Assembly (NCBI RefSeq): GCF_001558695.1
Contig: NZ_LNTU01000040.1
Span: forward strand, 62,001 to 126,000
Length of the DNA: 64,000 nt
Source of the DNA: Paramesorhizobium deserti
Lineage (GTDB): Bacteria; Pseudomonadota; Alphaproteobacteria; Rhizobiales; Rhizobiaceae
Direction: 5' to 3'
Shown: piece after piece, positions 32,968 to 40,890 of the stretch
Position numbering within the stretch: the first letter of the stretch is position 1
How the letters are laid out: each line of letters starts with the position of its first letter
Notes under the pieces: generated by a model
What the model saw: the letters and a program-made list of their open reading frames with translations, nothing else
Database searches by the model: none
What the model was told of the DNA's origin: nothing
Program-made: the position numbers and the translations under genes

Positions 32968-34251
32968 CTATCGCGCCTCTTCCTTCGTCAGGAGCAGCTT
33001 GTCGATGCGGCGACCATCGAGATCCACGACTTCGAATCGCCAGCCATTCTTGCTGAAGCTTTCCCCCAGTTCGGGGAGGCGCTTCAGCTCTTCGAGAACG
33101 AGTCCCGCGAGGGTCTGGTAATCGATATCGTCGTCGAGGGGAAAACGCATGACTTCGGCGAATTCGTCGATCGGCATCCAGCCAGCGACCAGATACGAGC
33201 CATCCTGACGGCGGATCATCGCCCGCTCTTCGGTTTCCCCTCCCCGAAACACACCCATGATGGCTTCCAGAATATCACCCGGGGTGATGATCCCCTCAAA
33301 ATGCCCGTATTCGTCGAAGACCAGCACCATACGCGTGGGCGACCTGCGGATGGCTTCGATCACACTGTTGGCCATCGCCAGATCCGAGACCACCGAAGGC
33401 TCCCGGACCAGACTGCTGATGTCGACACGCCCGCCGGTCGACACGGCATTATAGAAATCCTTGACGAAGAGAATGCCGATCACCTCGTCGTCACTTCCCT
33501 TCCTGACCGGAAGGCGTTGATGGCTTGTCCCGTGCAACTGAGCGCGGATCTCGTCGAAGCTGTCTTCGAGATCAATCACCTCGACGTCCCTGCGCGGCGT
33601 CATCAGCGCCCTGGCGGTACGGTCGGCAAGCCGCATCACGCCGGAAATCATCGCCGATTCCTCTCTCTCGATGACACCCGCGCTCTGCGCCTCGGCAAGA
33701 ACCGCCTTGATCTCCTCGTCGGTAACGCCCTCATTCGTCTTTCCCGACTGACCGAGAAGCCTGAGAACCAGATTGCCGGAGGCATCGAGCAGCCAGACCA
33801 GGGGCGCAGCCAGTTTCGATAGAAAGACCATGGCGGGAGACACCTTGCTCGCGATACCTTCCGGATTGCGCAGCGCGATCTGCTTTGGCACCAGTTCGCC
33901 GACGATCAGTGAAAGATAGGTGATGGCGACGACGACGGAGCCGACGCCGAGCGTATTGGACAGCGCGGGCGACAGCCCTTGTGATGCAAGCCAGCCGGCG
34001 AAGCGAGAGCCGAGAGTGGCCCCGGAAAAGGCACCGGCAAGAATCCCGACAAGGGTGATGCCGATCTGAACCGTCGAAAGAAACCGGCCGGGATTGTCGG
34101 CCAGTAGCAGGGCAAGGCGGGCACCGTTGCTCCCCTGATCGGCAAGAACCCGCAAGCGGGCCGGCCGCGATGAAACGACGGCGAGTTCCGACATTGCCAG
34201 CACACCATTCAAGATAGTAAGCAGGACGACGATTGAGATTTCCAGGAGCAA
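32968..34251 (-). CDS. CNNM/CorC-type hemolysin family membrane protein
   Basis: About 427-residue protein with a DUF21/CNNM transmembrane domain (roughly residues 1-190, four hydrophobic segments, with MSELAVVSSRPARLRVLADQG), a CBS-domain pair (RALMTPRRDVEVIDLEDSFDEI, then FDEYGHFEGIITPGDILEAI) and a C-terminal CorC_HlyC domain (LVAGWMPIDEFAEVM). Such proteins are linked to Mg2+ or Co2+ homeostasis; the older hemolysin label is not a safe function. The frame is open to an ATG at 34335, but the TTG at 34251 fits the family N-terminus better. The start is therefore uncertain. Confidence 0.87.
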   Translation of the reverse strand: MLLEISIVVLLTILNGVLAMSELAVVSSRPARLRVLADQGSNGARLALLLADNPGRFLSTVQIGITLVGILAGAFSGATLGSRFAGWLASQGLSPALSNTLGVGSVVVAITYLSLIVGELVPKQIALRNPEGIASKVSPAMVFLSKLAAPLVWLLDASGNLVLRLLGQSGKTNEGVTDEEIKAVLAEAQSAGVIEREESAMISGVMRLADRTARALMTPRRDVEVIDLEDSFDEIRAQLHGTSHQRLPVRKGSDDEVIGILFVKDFYNAVSTGGRVDISSLVREPSVVSDLAMANSVIEAIRRSPTRMVLVFDEYGHFEGIITPGDILEAIMGVFRGGETEERAMIRRQDGSYLVAGWMPIDEFAEVMRFPLDDDIDYQTLAGLVLEELKRLPELGESFSKNGWRFEVVDLDGRRIDKLLLTKEEAR

Positions 34252-34366
34252 ATTCAGCCTGTTTGGTTGATGGCGACGACCCGAGGATAGGGTGAAACCC
34301 GCGGGATGAAAAGCTCTCTCCCCAATGCAACGCATTTAGCAGCGGCTGCACCCGCCGGGCTGAAGG

Positions 34367-34864
34367 CTACCTTCGTTTTCCCTTGCCGCGCAATTGCCTG
34401 GCATAGACCACGCATTCGTCGATCATGCTTGCGCAGAGGGAATTCAGACTGGTGGGCGTGTTGTTATCGCCGGAAAACGCGACTTCCGCGACGCGACCAT
34501 CAACCATCCGGACCTGGGTGCTGCAGGAGCCGCCCGGAGCCACGTTAACGCCACCACCCACGCCGGGGACCGAACCGATGCCGACCGTTGGCACCGAGAT
34601 GTTCAGGCTTCCCCGCGATATATTCCGCTGCTGATACGTCCATATTTTTCCCGCATCTCCGGCATTGACAGTGGCTGTCGGAAAGCCGGCGCACATCCGT
34701 ATCTGGGCTTCGGTCAGGCCGACTAGCCCCCTTCGCGCTTCGTGCACCGTGGCGTCTTCCCCGATCGTCGCCGACGTGTCGGCGGGGATGGCGCAGGACG
34801 CCGCCGCCAAGCCAAAGGCCGAGGCAATCACAAGCCTCAAGATTTGCCTGAGATGGTGCTCCAT
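34367..34864 (-). CDS. Predicted lipoprotein
   Basis: 165-residue protein with a lipoprotein signal: basic start, LVIASAFGLAAASC with the lipobox cysteine near residue 24. The mature part contains LTEAQIRMCAGFPTATVNAGDAGKIWTYQQ, a pattern resembling SmpA/BamE-type lipoproteins that begin with a G-L-T-x-A-x-I helix, followed by Gly/Val-rich strands and a CSTQ segment. The ATG at 34864 is preceded by AGGGAC. It is separated by a 115-bp gap from the CNNM-type gene's chosen start. It is probably anchored in the outer membrane; function is unknown. Confidence 0.7.
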   Translation of the reverse strand: MEHHLRQILRLVIASAFGLAAASCAIPADTSATIGEDATVHEARRGLVGLTEAQIRMCAGFPTATVNAGDAGKIWTYQQRNISRGSLNISVPTVGIGSVPGVGGGVNVAPGGSCSTQVRMVDGRVAEVAFSGDNNTPTSLNSLCASMIDECVVYARQLRGKGKRR

Positions 34865-35177
34865 GACAGTCCCTGCACACGCATTGGGGGTAACCGGCTC
34901 GCCCACGAACACCCCGAACCACGGCAAGAGGGCGTTGTTCCTCCGATCGGGTCGTCACCAATATGGGTCGTTTGCGGAAGGGGCGGAATCCTGCGTTAAG
35001 CTCTCGCGAGATCATCCAGAATTGGAATGTCGCCTTCACCATGCACTATCCTTAAGTGTGCCACAGGGTCTGCTTTTCTGCGATCTTTCAATTTGGGTCA
35101 AAACGAAAGCTTTAACTTCATATTGTGACCGTCCACTGGAGGTGTGACATTGTTTCTCTTTTGCTGGGACGCATAGT
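34865..35177. other. 313-bp intergenic region upstream of the copper operon
   Basis: Lies between the divergent lipoprotein gene and the copper-efflux operon. No gene of convincing composition was recognised. It contains the candidate MerR-type operator at 35128-35143. Confidence 0.5.
35128..35143 (+). promoter_or_regulatory. Candidate MerR/CueR-type operator
   Basis: ACCGTCCACTGGAGGT is an imperfect dyad (ACC-TCCA against TGGAGGT), embedded in TTGTGACC...GGTGTGACATT. MerR-type copper promoters have a similar ACC-TCC/GGA-GGT dyad between widely spaced -35 and -10 boxes. No MerR-type gene is present in the window, so this rests on the sequence pattern and on the copper-efflux operon 35 bp downstream. 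Confidence 0.4.
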
Positions 35178-35555
35178 ATGCAATGGCTATGGACCATGAG
35201 ACTCCGGTCCCTCATCACCTGTCTGCTCTCGATCTTCGCGATCCTGGGCATATTGACTGCACCGATGGCGATTCCATCGGATGCGGCAGCGATGGCGATT
35301 GAGCCAATGGCGCATATGGATATGTCAGCCATGCAGAACGACATATCCTGCTGCCTGGATCAGAAACAGTCTGTGCCGGACTGTCAAAAATCTTGTCCGC
35401 TGGCGACTATTTGCATGGCTAAGTGCTTCCCGGGCATTGCCCAGCGGGAGTTTGGCACGCTTCGCATTGAAGCTCGCTCCAAAATAAATCCATACAGCGA
35501 TCCATTTCTAGATCCTACGACCGGCTACCCGCCAGATCGGCCGCCGAGAACCTGA
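35178..35555 (+). CDS. Small secreted Met/Cys-rich protein of the copper operon
   Basis: 125-residue protein with an N-terminal hydrophobic segment (LITCLLSIFAILGILTAP) acting as a signal or anchor. After it come Met/His-rich MAHMDMSAMQ and a cysteine cluster (SCCLDQ, DCQKSCPLATICMAKCF). Six cysteines plus methionines fit Cu(I) or Ag(I) binding in the periplasm. No named family was recognised. It precedes the FixH-like, CusB and CusA genes by 121 bp and shares their orientation, so it is probably expressed with them. Metal binding is inference from composition and position. Confidence 0.75.
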   Translation: MQWLWTMRLRSLITCLLSIFAILGILTAPMAIPSDAAAMAIEPMAHMDMSAMQNDISCCLDQKQSVPDCQKSCPLATICMAKCFPGIAQREFGTLRIEARSKINPYSDPFLDPTTGYPPDRPPRT

Positions 35556-35676
35556 ATTCATCGTGTCCTTTGGGGACTTGTAACTGCTTGGCTTAGCCGA
35601 GCGTTAATGCGTGGCTTTGCGCCATAGCCATCCCGTGCTTTCGCACGAACCTACGATGAATTCAGGAAAATCAACA

Positions 35677-36084
35677 ATGACGCTTTTCACTTTTAGGCCT
35701 GCGGTTGCCGCAGCGCTGATCGGCCTGACCTTCACAGGCCTTTCCACCCTGGCCTGGGCTCAAATCCAGGACTATGAGTTTCAGCTCGTCAGAAACGAGA
35801 TCAAGCAGGGCAACGCGGCCGAGATCGCCGTGCGCCTGGTCGACAAGCGGTCGGGCCAGGTCGTCCCGGACGCGGTCATCTTCGCGCAGCGCGTGGACAT
35901 GGCACCCGATGGCATGGAGATGATGGCCGCGCCGATTGAGGCTCTGCCGTCGACGGAGCCGGGTATCTATCGTTTCAAGGCGCAGATTTCCATGGCAGGC
36001 GGCTGGCGTCTGTCGCTTGGTGCCAAGGTTCAGGGCGAGACGGACACACTCGAAAACAAGCTCGAGTTCAAGGCCGTCGAATGA
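35677..36084 (+). CDS. FixH/YtkA-like periplasmic protein
   Basis: 135-residue protein with a signal peptide (AAALIGLTFTGLSTLAWAQ, cleaved near residue 29) and a small beta-sandwich domain: YEFQLVRNEIKQGNAAEIAVRL, VPDAVIFAQRVDMAPDGMEMM and GIYRFKAQISMAGGWRLSL. Domains like this (YtkA/FixH) lie next to copper efflux and cytochrome oxidase maturation genes. The methionines in DMAPDGMEMMA could contact copper. The ATG at 35677 follows AGGAAAATCAACA. It overlaps CusB by ATGA. Confidence 0.8.
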   Translation: MTLFTFRPAVAAALIGLTFTGLSTLAWAQIQDYEFQLVRNEIKQGNAAEIAVRLVDKRSGQVVPDAVIFAQRVDMAPDGMEMMAAPIEALPSTEPGIYRFKAQISMAGGWRLSLGAKVQGETDTLENKLEFKAVE

Positions 36085-37511
36085 GCAGCGTCGGTCGAAT
36101 TGGCCTCACCCTCGTCGCCATAATGACGGCGGGGGCTGGAGGTCTATGGGCCGGGCAGCGTGGTATCGCGCTGCCTGACCTTTCATGGCTCCGCGCCATC
36201 ATCGGTGTCGAACTTGTCGCGGCGAAAGTCGAGACGCCGACGGGCACAGGGCTTGTCATTTATTATCGCGATCCGGATGGCCGCTCGGCTTATTCGATGA
36301 CGCCGAAGGAGACCGCCGACGGGCGCGCCTTCGTGGCGGTGCGACAAAACGAGGACGTATCGTTCGAGACGGTCTCCGGAAAATCAGCCGCTGCCCCGGA
36401 CGCAAGCGAGCGGAAAATCCTTTATTACCGCAACCCAATGGGGCTGCCCGATACATCCAAAGTGCCGAAGAAGGACTCGATGGGAATGGATTACATTCCT
36501 GTCTACGAGGGGGACGAAGCTGACAGCGGTATCGTTAAGGTTTCGTTGGGCAGGCTGCAAACAATCGGTGTGCGAACCGCAGTGGCAGAGCGTAGTGCGA
36601 TTGAGCGCAAGATACTTGTCCCCGGCACAGTAGCGTTCGACGAACGGCGGATTCAGGTCGTTTCCATGCGGGTGGATGCGTTTATTGACAACGTTTCCAG
36701 CGTCACAACCGGAGACCGCGTCAAAAAGGGGGATGACCTCTTCCATTTCTACTCGAAGGATATCGCCAGAGCAGGAGCCGAGTATATCACGGAACTGCGC
36801 GGAGGTAGCAGACCGGGACTCGATACTGGTGGCGACCGGCAGTTGCGCAACCTCGGTGTGTCGGAAGAAACGATCCAGGCAATCGGCAAGGATCGATACG
36901 TGCCCCGGAGCATAACCTACCTGTCACCGAGTGATGGTGTCGTGCTTGAACGTAGCGCTACCGCCGGCATGATGGCGGAGGCTGGCAACGTACTGTTCCG
37001 GATTGCTGACACATCCAGGGTTTGGGTGATCGCCGACGTCCCGGAATATGATGCCGCCGCCATCCGTAAAGGCGCTCAAGCAACCGTCCGGGTGCGAAAC
37101 CTGCCCGGCAAGGCGTTTAAGGGCACGGTCGACCTGATTTACCCCGAGCTACAGGCCCAGACGCGAACGGCCAGGGTGCGGATCGAGCTTCCCAATCCAG
37201 AGGGATTACTTCTCGCCAACATGTATGCCGAGGTCGAGATCGCATCCGGCGAGCCGAGCCCTGTTGTCGCCGTGCCGAACAGCGCTGTCATCGATACCGG
37301 TGACCGCCAGATCGTCTTCATCGACAAGGGTGAAGGCCGCTTTGAGCCGCGTGACGTCGCTGTTGGCGTACGCGGTGATGATCGAACGCAAATCACCAGG
37401 GGAATAGAAGTGGGTGAGAAGATCGTTGTCGCCGCGAACTTCCTGCTCGACGCCGAAAGCAACCTCAACGCTGCGCTCAATACGCTGACGGCAAGTGAGG
37501 GACAGCCATGA
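36081..37511 (+). CDS. cusB: Efflux RND periplasmic adaptor, Cu/Ag type (CusB-like)
   Basis: 476-residue membrane-fusion protein linking the RND pump to an outer-membrane channel. One N-terminal hydrophobic segment (IGLTLVAIMTAGAGGLWAG) serves as anchor. A heavy-metal-binding domain follows, with YYRNPMG and PKKDSMGMDYIPVY (about residues 114-142). Next come the barrel-sandwich, hairpin and beta-barrel parts (GTVAFDERRIQVVSMRVDA, YLSPSDGVVLERSATAG, RVWVIADVPEYDAAAI). The methionines of the metal domain match CusB-type metal capture. It overlaps CusA by ATGA. No outer-membrane partner (CusC) is found within the window. Confidence 0.92.
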   Translation: MSSVGRIGLTLVAIMTAGAGGLWAGQRGIALPDLSWLRAIIGVELVAAKVETPTGTGLVIYYRDPDGRSAYSMTPKETADGRAFVAVRQNEDVSFETVSGKSAAAPDASERKILYYRNPMGLPDTSKVPKKDSMGMDYIPVYEGDEADSGIVKVSLGRLQTIGVRTAVAERSAIERKILVPGTVAFDERRIQVVSMRVDAFIDNVSSVTTGDRVKKGDDLFHFYSKDIARAGAEYITELRGGSRPGLDTGGDRQLRNLGVSEETIQAIGKDRYVPRSITYLSPSDGVVLERSATAGMMAEAGNVLFRIADTSRVWVIADVPEYDAAAIRKGAQATVRVRNLPGKAFKGTVDLIYPELQAQTRTARVRIELPNPEGLLLANMYAEVEIASGEPSPVVAVPNSAVIDTGDRQIVFIDKGEGRFEPRDVAVGVRGDDRTQITRGIEVGEKIVVAANFLLDAESNLNAALNTLTASEGQP

Positions 37512-40500
37512 TCTCCAAACTTATTGCCTGGTCTGCCCGCAATCTTGTGCTGATCTTCGTCGGAGCTGCACTCGCGATCGCGGCGGGCGTCTATTCAATT
37601 CGCACGCTTCCCCTCGATGCCATCCCCGACCTCTCCGATGTGCAGGTTATCGTCTTCACCGACTATCCTGGCCAGGCGCCGCAGGTGGTCGAGGACCAGG
37701 TCACCTATCCGCTGACCACGTCGATGCTGACGGTGCCACGATCGAGGGTCGTGCGTGGCTTTTCCTTCTTCGGCGTCTCGTTCGTCTACGTGATCTTTGA
37801 AGATGGCACCGATCCCTATTGGGCGCGGAGCCGCGTGCTCGAATATCTGAATGCCGCCGCAAGCCGCCTGCCGCAAGGAGTATCGCCGAGCCTCGGCCCT
37901 GATGCGACCGGGGTGGGCTGGGTCTACCAGTATGCCCTCGTGGCCAGGGAACTGTCGCTTGCCGAACTGCGCTCGCTTCAGGACTGGGTGGTGCGGTTCG
38001 CGGCGTCCAAGTCAGAAGGGGTCGCGGAGGTCGCGAGCGTCGGCGGCTTCGTCAAGCAGTATTCAGTCGTCGTCGATCCGGCCCGGCTCAGGGCCCAGAA
38101 TGTGACGCTGAAGCAGATCGCCAACGCCGTCCGAGCAAGCAACCGCGATGTCGGCGGTCGAACCGTCGAGATCTCCGAGTTCGAGTTCATGGTCCGGGGC
38201 AAGGGCTATCTGCAGGGCGTCAAGGACATCAAGAACATCGTCCTCATAACCGAAGGCGGCACGCCGCTGCGTCTCGGTGATGTCGCGCGGGTTGAGGTCG
38301 TTCCCGACGAGCGGCGCGGCATCACCGAACTCAACGGTGAAGGCGAAGTCGCAAGCGGCATCGTGCTGCAGCGTTTCGGTGCAAATGCGCTGACCGTGAT
38401 CGAGAATGCCAAAAGTAGTCTCGCGGCGGTCAAGGACAGCCTGCCTGCAGGCACGGAGATCGTGCCGGTTTACGACCGTTCCGAACTGATCGAGGCCGCG
38501 ATCGAGACGCTGAAGGGCACGCTCGTCGAGGAGTCGATCGTCGTTGCGCTCGTCACGATTGCCTTTCTCCTCCATGTCAGAAGTGCGCTTGTCGCCATCA
38601 TCATGCTGCCGATCGGTATCCTGATGTCCTTTGTCGCCATGCGCGCGCTCGGGATTGGGGCCAATATCATGAGCCTCGGTGGCATTGCCATTGCCATCGG
38701 CGCCATGATCGAGAACGCTCACAAGCACCTGGAGTGCGCACCGCCTGACAAATCCCGCACGGAAGTGCTGATCAAGGCGGCAAGCGAGGTCGGTCCGGCT
38801 CTGTTCTTCAGCCTGCTGATCATCACCGTATCGTTCCTGCCGATCTTTACGCTGGAATCGCAGGAGGGCCGGCTATTCGGGCCGCTTGCCTTCACCAAGA
38901 CCTTCGCCATGGCGGCAGCCGCGCTTCTATCGGTCACGCTCGTGCCGGCGCTGATGGTCGTGTTCGTCCGCGGCAAGATCGTGCCGGAGCACAAAAACCC
39001 ACTTAACCGTTTTCTGATATGGGTTTACCGGCCGGTCATCTCCGTCGTTCTTAGGACGAAGACGGTGACGATACTGCTTGCTGTGGCAGCGCTCGCCGCC
39101 ACCGTCTGGCCCGCACGCCATATCGGTAGCGAATTCATGCCGAGCCTGAATGAAGGCACACTCATGTATATGCCGACGACGTTGCCCGGCCTGTCGGTGA
39201 CCAAGGCGGCCGAACTGATGCAGACGCAGGACCGCATCATCAAGTCGTTTCCTGAGGTCGAGACGGTGTTTGGCAAGGCAGGCCGTGCACTGACCGCCAC
39301 CGATCCCGCCCCGACGGAGATGTTCGAGACGATCATCACCCTGAAACCGAAATCCGAATGGCGGCCGGGCGTGACGATCGACAGCCTGAAACAGGAGATG
39401 GATGCAGCCTTGCAGTTTCCCGGTGTTTCCAATGCCTGGACGATGCCGATCCGCGCCCGCATCGACATGCTGTCAACGGGCATCCGCACGCCAGTCGGCG
39501 TCAAGATCTACGGCGCTGATCTGAAAGAGATGGAGCGGATCGCTCGCGATATCGAGACGGTCCTCAAAACCGTGCAAGGCACATCAAGTGCCTATGCGGA
39601 GCGCGTGATCGGAGGCTACTACCTCGATATCGTTCCAGACCGGGTGGCGCTTGGCCGCTACGGTTTGAGCGTCAGCGACGTTCAGGATGTAGTGGGAACG
39701 GCGCTTGGCTCGGAGGTGGTCACCTCTACGGTTGAGGGCCGTGAACGATACGGCGTGGCGGTGCGTTATCCGCGGGCCTTGCGCAGTGATCCGCAATCGA
39801 TCGCCCGCGACGTCCAGGTTGCGCTTCCGGGCGGCGGAACCGTGCCACTCGGTGAAGTGGCTGAGATAAAACTGACGCGCGGCGCGACGACCATTCGAAC
39901 GGAGAATGGCCAGCTCGCCGTCTATGTCTTCGTCGATATCGCCAATCGCGATCTTGGCGGATATGTTGCTGAAGCGAAGGAAGCGGTTGCGAAGAGTGTG
40001 AAGATGCCGGCTGGATATTCGGTCGGCTGGAGCGGCCAGTACGAGTATCTGGAACGGGCGAAGGCGCGGCTGGCTATCGTCGTCCCGCTCACGCTGGCAC
40101 TGATCTTTCTGCTGCTATATCTGAACTTCAAGCGGCTCACCGAAACGCTGATCGTCATGCTGTCGCTGCCCTTTGCGCTCGTTGGCGGCATCTGGCTGAT
40201 GTGGTGGCTGGGTTTCAATGCCTCGGTGGCCGTCGTCGTGGGGTTCATCGCCCTTGCAGGCGTTGCGGCCGAGACCGGGGTGATCATGTTGATCTATCTC
40301 GATCAGGCCCTGAGAGAGCAGCGGGCCGTCTGCGAGGAGGAAAGGCGGGTGTTCACGCGCGCCGACCTGCGGGAGGCGATCATGGTCGGGGCGGTCGAGC
40401 GTGTCCGGCCGAAGATGATGACCGTCGTTGCGATCATGGCGGGGCTGGTGCCGATCCTCTGGAGCACCGGAACCGGATCGGAAATCATGCAGCGGATCGC

Positions 40501-40660
40501 CGTGCCGATGATCGGTGGTATGATCTCATCGACGATCCTGACGCTCGCGGTGATCCCCGCAATCTACGGATTGGTCAAGGGCTGGCGGTTGTCAGAGAAT
40601 TCCGACAGCCAATCGCCCGCCACCGAATCCGAGTTCACCCTTCTAAAGGCAGCGGAATAA
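37508..40660 (+). CDS. cusA: Heavy-metal RND efflux pump, Cu/Ag type (CusA-like), with an internal deletion
   Basis: 1050-residue HME-RND pump with the two large periplasmic domains and twelve membrane segments expected. The three methionines that bind Cu(I)/Ag(I) in E. coli CusA appear conserved, in LMYMPTTLPG, TEMFETIITLKP and RIDMLSTGIRTP, so copper or silver is the likely substrate. However, in TM4 the text reads IAIAIGAMIENAHK, where CusA has GAMVDAAIVMIENAHK. Seven codons are missing between two ATG triplets at about 38703-38711, in frame. This removes the aspartate needed for proton relay and shortens the helix. Unless compensated, the pump may be inactive. Elsewhere the gene is open and full length. 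Confidence 0.92.
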   Translation: MISKLIAWSARNLVLIFVGAALAIAAGVYSIRTLPLDAIPDLSDVQVIVFTDYPGQAPQVVEDQVTYPLTTSMLTVPRSRVVRGFSFFGVSFVYVIFEDGTDPYWARSRVLEYLNAAASRLPQGVSPSLGPDATGVGWVYQYALVARELSLAELRSLQDWVVRFAASKSEGVAEVASVGGFVKQYSVVVDPARLRAQNVTLKQIANAVRASNRDVGGRTVEISEFEFMVRGKGYLQGVKDIKNIVLITEGGTPLRLGDVARVEVVPDERRGITELNGEGEVASGIVLQRFGANALTVIENAKSSLAAVKDSLPAGTEIVPVYDRSELIEAAIETLKGTLVEESIVVALVTIAFLLHVRSALVAIIMLPIGILMSFVAMRALGIGANIMSLGGIAIAIGAMIENAHKHLECAPPDKSRTEVLIKAASEVGPALFFSLLIITVSFLPIFTLESQEGRLFGPLAFTKTFAMAAAALLSVTLVPALMVVFVRGKIVPEHKNPLNRFLIWVYRPVISVVLRTKTVTILLAVAALAATVWPARHIGSEFMPSLNEGTLMYMPTTLPGLSVTKAAELMQTQDRIIKSFPEVETVFGKAGRALTATDPAPTEMFETIITLKPKSEWRPGVTIDSLKQEMDAALQFPGVSNAWTMPIRARIDMLSTGIRTPVGVKIYGADLKEMERIARDIETVLKTVQGTSSAYAERVIGGYYLDIVPDRVALGRYGLSVSDVQDVVGTALGSEVVTSTVEGRERYGVAVRYPRALRSDPQSIARDVQVALPGGGTVPLGEVAEIKLTRGATTIRTENGQLAVYVFVDIANRDLGGYVAEAKEAVAKSVKMPAGYSVGWSGQYEYLERAKARLAIVVPLTLALIFLLLYLNFKRLTETLIVMLSLPFALVGGIWLMWWLGFNASVAVVVGFIALAGVAAETGVIMLIYLDQALREQRAVCEEERRVFTRADLREAIMVGAVERVRPKMMTVVAIMAGLVPILWSTGTGSEIMQRIAVPMIGGMISSTILTLAVIPAIYGLVKGWRLSENSDSQSPATESEFTLLKAAE

Positions 40661-40671
40661 AGGAGGATGCC

Positions 40672-40890
40672 ATGATGAACGATATGATGGGCGGCGGCAT
40701 GGTATGGGAATGGGACTCATTGAATATCGTCTATCCAAGACCGAGCATTTCCACGGTCGTGTCCGGCCCGTGGAAGTGCCTCGGCCAGCCGATGATACCT
40801 CTTACCGGCGAACGGGGTGCGCCTCGCGGGGATGGCGCTTTTCCAGCGCATCGGCATGATGAGCCCGTCCGGTGGCGCGCAAACGCTTGA
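40672..40890 (+). pseudogene. Remnant of a small copper-operon membrane-protein gene
   Basis: A strong ribosome site (AAAGGAGGATGCC) precedes ATG 40672, and the frame begins MMNDMMGGGMVW, Met/Gly-rich as in small membrane proteins that follow metal efflux genes. It then continues as 72 codons without a hydrophobic segment, into sequence antisense to the sulfatase gene. Shifting one base after GGTATGGG gives GMGLI, the usual start of the membrane helix, for a few codons only. So the gene looks frameshifted and cut off near 40725, marking a junction between two blocks. Confidence 0.5.
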
